A stretch of 64,000 nt of DNA, taken from contig JACCIC010000213.1 in the NCBI GenBank assembly GCA_018907035.1, positions 310,001-374,000 of the forward strand. The letters run 5' to 3'. This DNA is from Sycobia sp. Sy_11 (lineage: Eukaryota > Arthropoda > Insecta > Hymenoptera > Epichrysomallidae). Positions 11,725-26,100 of this stretch are shown in pieces. Below the pieces are notes generated by a model, which worked only from the letters and a program-made list of their open reading frames with translations, had not been told where the DNA came from and did not search any database. A program made the translations under genes and the position numbers. Within the stretch, counting starts at the first letter, position 1, and every line of letters begins with the position of its first letter.

Positions 11725-14700
11725 TTGTGATGCTAATTGTAACGAATTAGAATGCCGTCTAGAAAAGCAAGATATAGAAACGTAAAATGGAAAAGACATT
11801 GAATGCTGTATAGAGAAGTACAAGGCATAGTGATGTAAAATAGTAAAGAATTAGAATACTGTTTGAGAAATTACAGACGCATTAATACATAACGAAGCGT
11901 ATAGCATCGTCTCTTCGTACAGGATGAGTTAAATCAGCATATCAGTTGTTTTTTCGCAATTCCAACTGATTTCTCGCAGAAAAGAAATTTCGCGACTTTT
12001 TTATCACCGGAAAGTATATAGGCCAAAAACAATACTATTAAAATTATCACAGCTATAGGTTATACAATTATTTCTATTATAACAGGCCGAATCTTTTTTC
12101 GAGTTATGGTTTATTTGAAATGGAAAGTCTGACGAAAGTAGGAGGAGGGATATTGCGAAAATAATTATGCTCAACTGGAACGTCCCGCATACAGGGGAAC
12201 AAATGCATAGATAGAAATCTTGAGCATTGAACACGACTGGAGCGGGGGGTCACCGTTTTGAAGCATTGGCCAATAAGTTTTACTGTCATTCAAATAAAGT
12301 ACAATGACATTTCAAATGAATGCATGAGCTTATGAAATAATGACGAAACAATTCATAATAATAACAAAGTTCATAATAATAACATAAACCTAATTTAATT
12401 TCTACCAAATATCGATTAAATACATTTTAAAACAATTCTGCATTTTCTAATTATGTGCTTAAATTAGCTTTTTAAAATATCTACAATGTTCAGAGATGAA
12501 TTTTAACACAAACCATCCGAAATATAATTAAAAATTATTTAAAAACTCAAGGTTTATATTTTAGTCGAGTTACGATCTATGCAGAGAATAATCGTATAAA
12601 TTGCAAAATAACTTATCAACTAGTAAAATTTGATATTTTCGCGTAGCTTTTTACTGTTATTATAGATTTGGAGAGTATAATTATCAGCCGGAATAACAAC
12701 GAAAACGTTAATGAAGGCAATTTACATGCATTTTCAAAACAAATATGAGCTACGATTTGCGCACAATGGATATTGAATTAGGAAACTAAGTTTAGACGAA
12801 AGTACGTTCCGATAAGTTTCATCGAGCTTGATTTATTTCCACATGATTTCTATGCGAATGGGTGGAATTATTTTCAAGTCTAGTATTTTATAACCTTGGA
12901 CACACTGCTTGATGTCTTTGCCCCGAAATAGACGCTAAAGTAGTTTTCACATATTGTAATTATAGCAAATAATCGACTAAAGTAGGATTCCAATGTCCCT
13001 TGTTCGTTTAAGAATAACTGTCCCGCCTTTCAAATTGATTTGCAATGAACAAAAGGCATACGGTTTTCCATGTTATTGTAGTTTGACCGAAATACTTTTC
13101 ATTCAGAAAATCCACAGTGTTTGCAAATTTGTTGTTCTTCAATACTTCGCCATGTATGAAGCGAAATAAAGATGTTTCAACTTTCGAATACTATCTTCGA
13201 CGTGACTCGTTTGTAAATTTTCACTGAAAACTAAATGGATCGTATTCCCGTAACTCTCTAAATCTTCATTGATTATTATTCTTTAACAAAAAAAAATCAT
13301 TCTCAAAAGTTCGCATCTCTTATATCGAAACAGTAAAAAACCAATGTCGTTATGGAACTGATTTATTCGACTGTTTTTAAAAAATTTGCAAAAAATCGCA
13401 TCAAAGCAAATTTTATACCTAAGTGCACATTACGATACACCCTCGCTCGAAATCATAACGTTTAATTTTAAAATATAGCCTTGCCTTCCAACAATGCCGT
13501 GTTCTTTTGTATCAAAAATTAAACGTCAAGCGTTAACCGTGTATACAAGTATATTGTGGAATTAGCGCGTGGAGCGGAGTTTTTTTTTTGTTTGTTTTTT
13601 GTTTGTTTGGCACGAAGGAGAAGCAATCGCGGCAAACGAGTTTCCAGCGCATGCGTGATTAATTGGCTTTTTATCCCGCGAGACATTTTTCGCACGAGCG
13701 AATCGAGAGATGAAAGTCCCGCGAGATAAAAATTAACTTGCGCATAAAGCTGTCAACTTGGTTTGCGAAGATCGATTTTTCACGAAAAAGTGGGAATAAA
13801 GTCGTTTGTTTTTTTCATCACTGCATCCGAAAAATGGCAAACTTTAACGCGATTCATCGGTTTTTGCGGGAGAACAAATATATAGTTCAATATATAACTG
13901 GTGTCTAAGTTAATTTTACGTCATAAGGCTTTCTGTTTGGGTTGGCCTTAAACTGCCTAAAACGAGGTAATTAATCGTAAGATGTCTTATTTCGAAGAAA
14001 TACGCGTACTTCCCGTTAAATACTTCCGGTACAATGAAAATAATATTTACTTACTACGCATGGAGCTACTGTTTCACGTATTCACTTCAATAGACACTTC
14101 ATAAAAATTTATTTCAACAGCCGTTATTAACAGATGCTACTACTTCAGCAACTAATTCATTTTTTGTTTATCAACATTTTGTATTAAAACATGTATTAAA
14201 CTAATAATGCATTTTTATAATACGAGGAAATTGCATAAATACAATAAATCCAGTTTCTTCTGTTCTTAAAATAGGGTAAATTATAGAACATGGATTATGC
14301 AAATTTAACTACATAAAAGAGACTCATAACCGCGAGAAATTCTTTAAATTAAAATTAATTAACATTAATTAAACATTTCAAATCGTTGTGAACAGGTCTA
14401 TACTCGTATGTTTGAGTTAATAAATCAGTGTTTCAATCGTACTAATTATTAATTCATTAATTCACTAAATTAAAAATTCAAATAGTTCATTAAATTTCAT
14501 AACTAATTTATTTCACGACTGCGCCCATCTTTTTAAGATATTTCTTTTTAATATTCACTGATTTATTCATGCAGAATGCATTTTCATATTTTATTCTTCC
14601 AAAAAATTTTACCTTCACCCTTCTTCTTCTTCTTATTAAAGCAATTCTTCTAAACTTTATCCTTTCTTCCTCTTCTACTGAAGTATATTTATATAGATAC

Positions 14701-15720
14701 GTACGGTAACTAGGGCGGCTTTCCTGTGCTCTGCGAGGATCCACTTTCTTCTATTTTATTTTTAAATAAACTACGGATCTTCGTAGTCCCGCAGAGCTGT
14801 TACGAACTATTGAAATTATTATTTATAAATCGCTTCGACTTCATATATGAAAAACAAATCGTTTTTTTTTCCGGCAAACTTTAAGGGAATACGATGTCCC
14901 TGCAGAAAGTGTCGGAGAACAAAAAAAAAAAACAAAGAAAACTCCCCGTGCTTTTTTTTCTCAACCTATATTTCGTACAGCAGTCTCTTCAGCGGCTATA
15001 TGCGCGAATTTTCCGAAAACAGCGATAAGATTTTTGCGCGGCGCAATTCCTCATCGCATTCCCGCTGTATCTCGGCTCAGAGCGAGACTCAAGGATACCG
15101 CTGTAGCTGCGTCGCGCATAAATTACGCAATAACTTCTAATTTTCCTCGGGCGTGCTTTTTTTCGTAAGAAAAAAAAGAACGGCTGGGTGCTGATTAGAG
15201 CCAGTTTCCCCGGCTCTAGTCGCTAACGTCTTGTCTCTATCCATCTAGACTAAAGAGCTCTAATGCCAGGGACTGATGGAGCATAGATGTTTAGACTCAG
15301 AGGCTATTAATTAGTCAGATGATGTATTCTCAGGTACCTGTTGCACGATAAAGATAGACGATGAACATTTTTGCATCATTTCGTATCGCTGCAGAGAGAA
15401 AGTTTGCGCAACTTTTCTTATCTTCAAACAGCGCAATGCTGACCAACCAAGTAATATCCTAAATGAAAATGTGATTCTGATCTATTTTTTTCTATCTATT
15501 AGCTTTTCCTGCTGAATCTGTATATAAAAGATAGTCTGCTACGTGCAGATTGTGCAAGAAATACTAATTAAAGATTATAATTAAATAATGTATTAAAGCA
15601 TCAGAATTATCTTTAAGGAATTGCGAAATCCACATTGATTTTTTAAAAATTTCATCAATTATACATTGTCTGCATTTCGAACATTTCCAGGGATTTCCGT
15701 ATGGTCCTTTTGAAGATGAA

Positions 15721-15724
<4 letters not shown>

Positions 15725-15782
<58 letters not shown>
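15725..15782. repeat. (TA)n microsatellite
   Basis: An uninterrupted AT dinucleotide tract of nearly 60 bases. Confidence 0.97.
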
Positions 15783-15785
<3 letters not shown>

Positions 15786-18100
15786 ATAGATTTATTTTTG
15801 AAATTTTAATTTCTCAATTAATATTTAATAATGTACATACCAATATTTATATCTGATAATAGTTCGATATTCACAATTTCACATTGCACGATTATAAAAT
15901 ATAGCGTCGACAATAATCACTAAAGTCAATTACACATATGTGTCACCAATGCCATTGCCATTGCACGACTGCGCGATTATAGAAACGACAGTGCCGATTA
16001 TAAACAACGTATTCGCGACAAAGTATGCACTGCGCACGTGCTATTAAATTCAATGATTCGTTCTATGATATATTGCCATTTTTATGTATCGTTTTGTTAT
16101 TTGTATCATTTGATAGTTGGTTTATATAAGACTGAATCTCTGAAAAGAACATCCATGATACTCATCATTTTCGATGTTCAAAATTTTTGGATTTTGCCGA
16201 ACTGTGTTATGGTTAAATTATTCACGATGACGAACAATTTCAGAAACCATCTCATTATTCCTATTATTATTATCATAGCGGTAATTCTTTTTTAAAATTA
16301 TTGCATGTCGCTGATAAAAAACAGAGAAATATACAGTAAAACTTTTACGTATTTTCTATCTCTAATTTTCGTAACAAAATAACAAGTATTATTTTCTTAC
16401 GTATCGTGTATGGATTGAGAGAAATAGTAAGAAATTTTATATTTAATGATACCAATTCAGATGTCGTAAAGATTCAATAATCGATTTCTGTTCCTATCTT
16501 ATACATGTCAATAATCGTCTCTTTCGAAACTTCTCGTGGAAACTTCGACGAACGCTTCGAATTCCCATTATTCTTTTGCAATCTAAATTTCTGCATAAAA
16601 TCCAGAGGTAAGGACTTTCCGCCAGCAATGGCGAAGTTACCACTACGCATTTCGCTACCAAGCTCGATGGAAGGAACGTTAGGCGGAATTCTAGGTTAAT
16701 CTATGATAAATAACTTTCCAAGCCGTGCACTTACTATTTGGCAGTTGGTGGAGAGTTGCTTCCAGACGAAATACTTGAAGAGTAAAACAAGAGACTGTAA
16801 TTATTTTAGATAATAGCTTTTACTCGCTCGCCTAAAACTCTCGTTATTTCATTGTAATCGCTCCATTTCCAAGACGACTTAATTCGAATAAATTTTTTCA
16901 TTACCATTAGAGTCACTTGTAATCTTATTATCAAAATTATTCCAAAAAGGTAAGTAAAGGTTGGTTCAATTATATTCCTAAATATCATTCCTGATATGAC
17001 AAAACGTAATTGTTTAAATGGATATACAGACTCTGCATCTGATATTTCATTTGAAAAATTCGTATTATTAGAATTGTTAATTGATTGTTAATCTACCTAA
17101 AGCAAAAAATGTATTGTTACTTAGTTTAACTCGATTTTGGATATATTCCGGTTATCGATTGTAATCTATTAGATTTCAACAGAACTATTGGAGAGTTTGA
17201 AAATCCTCTCAGAACCTAGTGAATAAGCCAAAGGGATGCTTCTTACTGGCATGGGTCTGTTTCTTTTATCCATTAGACCATCGGTCCCTGTTAGTACAAT
17301 CCAGCATATATTTTTACATTTTTACGTCAATCTCTTTATATCGATCTTGTAGCCGGGCTCATTCTATAGGCCCTCGGGTTAACGTCGTTTATCGCGAATT
17401 TCACATTTAATCCCAGTATTGGAATCCATTACTTTTGTGCAATAAAATTTGAGCATTACCTTAAATTGGAGTTTTTAGTGTAACCGTCATTTTAATATCA
17501 TTGAGGCATTATTCGTTAGACAATGTTCAGAGAATTACCATCGTGCCATTATTTTGATAACACGTAAATGTCAAATAGTTCGCTTTCTTACCACAGACAA
17601 TTTACATCGCAATTTTCGACTTTTGGCATTGGAAAAGCGATCCTTTTAAGTTTTGACCATCAATCTTTTGGGAGTCGACTTATGGAACTAACACGAGTCA
17701 AGATAACATTCTACAGCACAAAATTCGACGATGGCTACGTTCATATCTTTACATCGTTTGAAACTTTACTTCCAATAACGTTCTTTCATATTCGAAAATA
17801 AATAACGAACAAATATATAACAAACTAATCCACAGGAATCGCGATTAATAAGTAGCTGCAATTCAATATATCGCAACTTGTCTACGTCTCGTCGACAGTG
17901 TATGCGTGTGCATCAACTTTCAAATTGTATTTGAGCGTATTATTCTTAGCCTCTCGTAAAAGTCACCGGTATCTTCTGCAGGATATTTATCAAGTTTTCC
18001 CATAAACTCTCAGCACAAATTGTTTTACAGAGTATGTAAATAACTAAGAAGCTTGCTCTCTCAACAAAGAAAGTAGAGTTACAAAGTACATATCGTTCAT

Positions 18101-18102
<2 letters not shown>

Positions 18103-18156
<54 letters not shown>

Positions 18157-18158
18157 GT
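18103..18158. repeat. (TA)n microsatellite
   Basis: A TA dinucleotide tract with a minor TG interruption near its right end. Confidence 0.95.
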
Positions 18159-18975
18159 CCATTTTCTTGCAGCTCGCGAGTTGTATTATGCGAATTTTCA
18201 TTGCGCGCAGTTAAATGAAAGAGTTTTCGAGCAGGCGGCACTCAGGCGTTCGCAAACACCAAATGGGTATCCTCTGAGGATTTAGCGTTGTACGCGGCGC
18301 GCGCTTCGCTAATTCCGGAGTACGTGGCCCGAGGTGGTGGGGGAAACTTTTTACATTAATAAAATTTCACCGTTCAGCGTTAAGTTTCCTGGAATTGCAC
18401 TTAATTTGCATGAAAGTTTCATACGAACCAGTCGTTTTTTTTAAGCGAATTCAAAATTCTAAAATGATAATTAAGTATAAATAAGTACTTATGTCAGCTG
18501 TTGTCAACTAAATAAATAAATATTCCCATCGATCTTACAGTCTTTATTTACATATGCATGTACTTAAAGATTGCAAAATCCATAAAATTATTTATTAAAT
18601 AAAATTCAAAAAAAAAAAAAACAATAGTATTTTGTTTTGAAACTATTCAGATTGTTTATTTCAAGTCAAAATAGAGCCATACATAAATCTCACAAGCGAT
18701 ATACTTTTTACAATCTCATCGCGTTAATAGAGTTATAATGTACGGTTATTAACCGCTTGTCAATTATAATGATCGAAATTTTTTGCAGCCTTGGAATTTT
18801 CCCACGCAAAGCTCGCGACTTCCCGGGACGAAAACTCGCAAAACCGACGTCCAAGTGCCCGTCCAGGCGTTAATTCCCAGACGAGATTCATACTCTGCCG
18901 ACGACTGCTCCGACAACTGCTGCTGTTAAAATTTCTATAAAGAAAAGAAAGAAATTAAAGGAAAGCTACTGTCTG

Positions 18976-18981
<6 letters not shown>

Positions 18982-19009
<28 letters not shown>

Positions 19010-19192
19010 CCGCGCGTTTCGCCAGCAAATCTCTGTGGCTTTCATTTCACCCCCGGGTCTTGTCTTTCTCTTTACCCCGGGTGGGCGCTTTTTCCTGTGC
19101 TCCTGCGAGGTGCGGGCGCGCCGCCGTTTCTCTCTCTCTCTCTCTCCCTCGCTCATATCAACGCAATGCGACGAACGGTCAGCGACGCGGCC

Positions 19193-19236
<44 letters not shown>
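18982..19236. repeat. Cluster of (CT)n, (TC)n and (TA)n microsatellites
   Basis: CT runs at about 18982-19009 and 19128-19147 and a TA run at about 19196-19236 lie in a CpG-rich patch. Open frames through them translate as Ser-Leu or Tyr-Ile repeats and were ignored. Confidence 0.93.
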
Positions 19237-19239
<3 letters not shown>

Positions 19240-19821
19240 TTATCAGGACGCGTACAGTCATGCGCGTGGCACTGCACGATTGTTTGCCCGCGGTGAAATT
19301 TCTAATATTCCGACCCGTACGCACACGTCGTCGGATTTTGCGCGCAACTGCGCCCACACGGAGGGGAGATATGCATTCTTCTTTGCATACATTGTTCGAG
19401 AGTTGGAGGTCTTATCTCTAGCGTATAGTTTCCGTCAGGTAACATGGTTCACATGGCTAACATGGTCAGGTCATATATACATGGTACATATATGATATAT
19501 ATATATATAGTCTTTAAAATCGAATAAATGAAATGTCTACTTATTGAGCTAATTAAGGTAATTTAATTCATCAGCAAATGAATATATAATTATTCGGCGC
19601 TCATTTGAATGGACACATTGACCATTCTTCGGTGTATTATTTTTAAAGATCTTCGTCATAATCGACAAGGCCCATTTTATTGCTGCATTGCTGTTGATTT
19701 CATAAGTTCTTCAATTCTTCTCTATTCATACGCTTCATAATCGATGCAATTTGAATTTCTTAAATAAGTGAGCATGAATTCTATAGATGGATATTCGCTC
19801 ATCTGGTTTGTGAGCGAGAGC

Positions 19822-19828
19822 TAGAGAG

Positions 19829-19874
<46 letters not shown>

Positions 19875-19876
19875 GC
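19822..19876. repeat. (GA)n microsatellite
   Basis: A GA run with a few interruptions. Confidence 0.95.
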
Positions 19877-22800
19877 AGATCTGTTTAAATAAATCACAAT
19901 TCTTTGCAGTCATTAGAACTGTGGGTAACAACCAGTAGAACAAGACTGATTGAATCTGGCAAATATGTACATGCGTAATGCAAGAGCGATACAGAGATTT
20001 ATAAAAAAAAGTAACTCCAATAAAGCGCACTCAGGCAAGCTATGGTAAATAAACCATAACTTTCGTTTCGTTGCTTATAATGATCAGCTGTATGTAGCGA
20101 ACGACATTTTCGTCATATTTAGCAATAAAACGAATCTTAATTCACAACTACGTATTTTCTAGTTTATTTTGAAAATCCTTAATAATGATAATTAACAAGC
20201 TAGTATTTACAGGATGACGCGCACAATTTTCGGAGGCCACATATTTTTCCCGCTTGATTTATTCAAGGCGGGAAACTTTAAAAGTTACACGAACGCAGAC
20301 ACACGCACGCGAACACACACACACACACACACACAGAGCTGTAAAATCGAAATTGGCAATAGAGAGCGGGGTTAACTGCTTTCGTTAACGACCGTTACGC
20401 GCTTATAAAATTATTAATTTACGCGACAACGCGGCGTCCGAGTGCAATTTGTGCGGGCCCCGCCCTCCGAGTCGCGAAAGCGACTACTCCCGGTCGCCGT
20501 GGCCGATTATTATATTCCAGCGTCGTAAATACATACGGCGCGACGAATAAATTTGACGGCTGATTAATAATAAAGCGAGCGCGCTGCGCCTGGATAATTT
20601 AACGCTCGCGAAATTCACCCGGCCCGGGGGGTGGGGGGAGGGTGGGGCGCTTCGGCGGAGACTCGCGGAGGGCTCTTTTATAGACACTCGGCCATGGAGA
20701 TTCTTACGGCGCGGCGATAAACGCGAAAATATCGTGGTTCGTCAACGAATGGGTATCGTTGAACAATTTCGCCCGCTGCACGGGGGATGAATAATGCACG
20801 TCCGGCGTGAAGCCGGAAATTCGGGCGGGACGGGAATTCGGGAAACAACGCCCGATGAATCGTCAGCGAAAATTTGAAAAATACTGATCTATCGCGTACT
20901 TGCGAAAAACCTGTATACGCATATGGATGAGAGCTTGCTGATCGCGTCCATCGATCACTCATCGACACACTCGGCGGAGTCTTTCCCGCCCGTTCGCGCA
21001 GCGATCGTGAAATACGAACGCGGAATCGCGCGTTAAGAACTTTTCGCAAGACACATTTTTTTTTTTGTTTCTCTTGCTCTTTTCTGTTGGACCCATGCGA
21101 GCTTTTAGCCTCGGCGCGGGGGGGGGGGAGAAAAAGCGAGAGAAAAAAATTACCATTTGCTTAGATATCGTAGAACAAAGTTGGTGGATCAAAATTTTCG
21201 AAAGTGCCCTCGTAATCGGGGAACAAGTGAACTTTATTAATACCTCGTATAACCCTCGTGCAAATCGAGATCATAATTGAATTATTGTTTATTATGAACG
21301 ATGAGAAAATCGACTTAATGAAATGCGAAATAATGAAGTTCGTTACAACGTGGTTGAATTTTCACCATTTCAGGCATTCAATTCGAATTTGTTTATTAAA
21401 TTTGATATTAAATGTATCCTCTCTATCTTATTATTAGATTATTACCTCGTCGTTATCGAATTAAAAGTCAAATAAGGCAAACCTCAAATCTTCATTATTC
21501 CGCGCGAAGAGCAATTAATGAATACGAAATATTTAGCATTATAAGAACGATTCGTTCTTTCCCATTTCAGTGTGTAAACCAGGCGTCAAATTGTCATTTT
21601 TTTTTTCAATTTCGTCTTAGAAGTGGAAGTAATAGCAACCGAGCGCAGATCGAATTGTTTTTCAGTTCGATACGATTTGTATATTTATAAAGTATTTCCG
21701 ACTTCAAAAAATTCGTCCGATGATCATACATCGAGTGTACGTGAAATATCGTGGAAACTTTAATTCAATTATTTTGATTAAACAATGCGACTCGTTCGTA
21801 TACGGTCTTCGACTTGGAGAAGTTAATTGAAGAGTCCTTTAACTACTTGTGAATTATCAATGAGGTTGGGGGGGGGGTCGGAAGGGGCAGCGGGTTGTTT
21901 CAACCGATGACTGGCGATAGAATCGATAAAGAGCAATCGGCTTCGCGTCAATCGTCTCTAATGAAAAAGGAACTATTTCTTTTAAACATTAATTAACGAT
22001 AGACGGATTAATTTGATCAATGTTGAAATATCAAAATTGGAAAACAAATTTTTTGATTTCCTATATACAGAATGATATCGATAATATTGACGAAATCGGG
22101 TAATACGAATGGGTTGCCATTTAATCTTAAGAAATGCGTTACTACGCCATATGGTAAAGTTGTTTTCTAGAATTTGTAGTCCCTGGTAGAAATGATAATT
22201 ATTTTTATGACAATAGTTAATACACTCGCATACAATGTTATATATATATATATAGATATATGAAGTTTTAAACGAGTTTATATACTAATCAAGATAATTT
22301 TTTGCCACTTGCGGGCGTGTCCAGTCACCAGACATGCAGTATGTGCAATCTCCATAAATAAAAATTTCGATATAAAATCAACTTCACATAAATTTTAAAA
22401 CAATTTCATAATAAATAAATAGAGTAATATATATAATTAATTACCAATAATTGAAACAGGTATAAGATAAACAAAATAAGATTTTTGAAGCTGCTTTATC
22501 AGTACTGTCAGAATTTAAGGAGTGAAAATCATATTTTAAAAATGTGTACTTATTATCTTGATATTAGTTCTTTGTTGAAACGTTTTAATTCGTTTGCTTT
22601 CGCTGTCAGAGTAGCCAAAACTAACTACAAATTAATGTAACATCAGCCTAACCTCTCAACTCTCCAGGTATTTTAATTTATTTATTAAATCGTATTAAAT
22701 CTATCTCGTTGATATTGAAAACTGACAAATCACAATGTTCACGAAAGCCAAATGAATAACGATCAAAGAAAATATATTAAATAATATTTACAGTTTGTTT

Positions 22801-23003
22801 TTGCATAATAAAAAGCTTTTCTATTCTTTCAATTTGAATGTTCTAACTAATATTTAGAATCAAGATAATTATTTATTTGGAATTCAATCCCGTTTCTTAA
22901 CTTATTTATTTGAAATTCTATTTCCTTTCTTAACGGTTGAAGTGTTACGTGTTGTTTGTCACAGTGAAAATAAGAAAATTTTCAAAGCTATATTGATTTA
23001 TAA

Positions 23004-23164
23004 AAATTAATAAATATTTTTTCATTGCTCTTACAGTCCAATCAAATCAATCGAAAACAATACGTAACAATAATGTTAATGTAGATGTGTATTGATGTTG
23101 TTACGTATTGTTTTCGATTGATTTGATAGAACTGTAAGACCAATGAAAAAATATTTATTAATTT
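23004..23164. repeat. Inverted repeat (64-base arms), MITE- or hairpin-like
   Basis: The left arm (23004-23067) and right arm (23101-23164) are reverse complements with three mismatches, around a 33-base spacer. The outer ends read AAATTAATAAATAT and the inner ends TACGTAA. The 16-base word ATTGATTTATAAAAAT occurs at 22992-23007 and again at 23199-23214, just outside the right arm. No coding capacity. This may be a short non-autonomous element or the product of a local inverted duplication. Confidence 0.8.
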
Positions 23165-26100
23165 GTATATAAGCAGTCGACAAAAGTACAATTAAATTAT
23201 TGATTTATAAAAATCATTCTACAACACCTATGTGTCATATACAATAATCCTAGATATAATAATAATAAGCCATTATTATAATAATAATAATTTTTGTTAT
23301 AATACTTCATATATTTCATGCAATTTTGAATAACGCGCGCGTCGCAAGGTCGAATGTCGTCTGGCATCTCGCCTGCACGGCAGACATTGTACTTCCGACA
23401 GCATACGATACGATCGCTTTTGTAATTCAATATCTCCTCAAAATTAGCATTAACACTTAAATTTCAAGATATCATTAAAATATTTAAGAAATAAGCAATA
23501 TATGCGGCATTTATTAAAAGGATCTTTCATTTTTTGCTAGAGTTATTAATGAAATAAACCTCTTATAAGAGCTAATGCGAAACCAGGTTAAATTTCTGAT
23601 ATTATAAGGACTCATTCTCAAAACAGACATTATTTTTCTTTTCTAATTTTTTCAAACAATTGACGTATCTTATAATGTTTGATTTATTCTATAAACCATA
23701 TAATATTATAATATTGTATAAATATTAATTTTTTCGATTGTAGTAATTGAAACTTACATCCGAATTAGTGTTTATTTACTAGCCAGAAATAAGATTCCAG
23801 CTTCAAACCTAGTTTCTACCTATTTTTTAATTTTATAGACAATATTGACATTTTTCATTCTAAGATTTGCCTAGTTTTAAGCTGTAATAGTTGATTCTAT
23901 TTTTAATACCTAGTAACTACTTGTAAACCTATTGAAAATTATTAGATTTCTACAACGGTCCTTTTGAGGAAATATCATGTTCAGAAACTCGAATCGATCA
24001 ATCATAAATGTATATATGCGCTATATTGCACTCAGAATTGGCGATCCAATGAGTTTTACTGATCAAAATTGTGGTGTAATGTATTATTATATGTTAAGGG
24101 ATAGATCTAAGTACATTTTCAAATGATTATCACTGTCGTACTATACACATACCTTCGATTGATATTTATAATTCGAATTTTCATTTTGCTCGAAATAAAT
24201 TACATGACCTATTAATATTTCAGTGAATATACACATTGCACCATTCTATTGTATAATTCTAATAAATTTTTTATTAATTAGGATAACCCGTAAATTAAAT
24301 AAATAAATAAATAAAAATAAATAAATACATCGCGCATTAATTATAATTGCTACGCACAATTACAACGCACTTATTCTGAAGATTGAAAAGCGTATATTTT
24401 CAGTTAAATATGCATAATCATCGTAATTTTAATACCATAATGAAAATGATAAAGGAACAGCACATTTCATCCGCGCGAAAGCTTGATATTCTAATAATTT
24501 TAATCGCGGCTCGAGATAATTTCTAAAACTACCGCGGACTTTAATTTCAATTTGATAAAAGCCGCGCGCCGCCACTGACAATTCATTACGAAATAAATTG
24601 CGGTCTCCCTTCCGTCGGCCCCTCCGCCTCGGACCCGCTTTTCCGGGCGAAAATTCCAGGAAAAATTGAGAAAGGTATATTTTAAAGAAGAAGAAGAGGA
24701 GGAAGAAGAGGGGGGGGGCGAGAAAAAAGTCGACTTTGCCAGCGAGAGAGGAGAACGGCGTATAACCTAGATTTGAATTACCGAAATTCGTTGCTGCGCG
24801 CCGTGGTGTATCAAAATGAAGGGGACGGGGGGAAACGCGGGAGTGCCGTACCTTGCCCCTCGCGATTTTTATAAACCGAGACTCGCGTCACCGGTATTAT
24901 CCGCGAAAAAGGCGCATATAAAATTATTGTGCCGAGTTTAAAATAACAATTAATCGATCCAATATAAGAGATTTAAATAGTCGTTTAGATTTCTATTTCC
25001 GTACTTTATTCTATATTTATACTGTCTTCACTTTCCGCGAAATCCTCGACTTTCATTGGATCTTTAATTACGCGCAGCGCGTGTCACTTTAATCTTTGCT
25101 TGATCCATACACGTGGCCGACTTTCTTTCTCGCCGCCCCCCTCCCACTCGCAAAAGACGAACGCATTTATCCGCATTCTTTTGAAGATACGGAGAAGAAC
25201 GCGGATAGAATTAGAAAGAAGAAAAAAAACGCGAAACGACGAAATTCGAATACAGTGTAAGTAGTTGTCGTGACCGTGACGCTGTTCAGGGAGCTCCGGG
25301 AAATTGAAAAAAAAAGTATATTAAAAAAAAATCTGTTAAATATAAACCAGTGAAAATTATATTACGAAGTAATTCCGCACCTAAACTATATTACTTATAC
25401 CCTTCTTTTTAGCGATTTTCGCAGAAATTTTTCGCAGTGAACCACAGCGAATTTTAATACGAGAGCAATGCTCGCCTGAATAATGATCAATTGCCGAGCT
25501 AATCCACAAACTTCCGCCAGTCTCACAAATGTCTCCGCAGGCCGACTTTCAATTTCGCCGATCTTACCTCCTCGGATACTTCCATACGTCTCGGAATCCT
25601 TTTCAAAGCTATGTGCGCGCGTGTGTGTGTGTATGTGTGTGTGTGGAGAAAGTAGCGGACGGAGAAGCTAAATCCGTCTTCTCCGAGGAAAATGTCCGCG
25701 GGCCACGAGAAGGAACTCCTCTAGCACCGAGGACAGTGCGGTGGCTGGTGAGGAAAAATTTTTTCCCCCGGCGTTGGACGTGTTCGCCGTGAGATCCGCC
25801 GCGGGGGTGGAGAAGAGAAAAAAACGAAAAAAAACATCCTTTCATTTTGCATGCTGTAGGCTTGGTGGGCCCGCTCGCGGCTCCCCCCTCCGCGCCCTTA
25901 GCAACCGCTACCTTTCTCTACCCCCCCCCCCCGCTTCCTCGATTTCTCTCCTTCCCCGTGGCCCGGCATTTATTTCGGCTCTTTATTCTCCGGAGACCGC
26001 CCGTATACGCCGGAAAGGTCGAGAGACCTCGCGACCTCGTGGGCGCGCGCGCGTACAAAGGTCACGTATCACTTTTATCGCCGTTATTTCTCGGACGCCG

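Larger units (their letters stand above)
9421..20300. other. Noncoding, mostly AT-rich intergenic DNA
   Basis: No open frame in this block resembles a known protein, and long frames are explained by AT bias or microsatellites. It contains (GT)n at 9.99 kb, (GA)n at 11.4 kb, a long (CA)n array at 11.6-11.7 kb, (TA)n tracts at 15.7, 18.1 and 19.2 kb, and (GA)n/(CT)n tracts at 19.0 and 19.8 kb. A notable inverted repeat is at 10943-11000. Around 13.5-13.8 kb and 14.9-15.2 kb CpG becomes more frequent, without a recognisable gene. Confidence 0.55.

Noticed and set aside
11444..11823. Cys/Val-rich open frames
   Set aside because: They are translations of the CA dinucleotide array.
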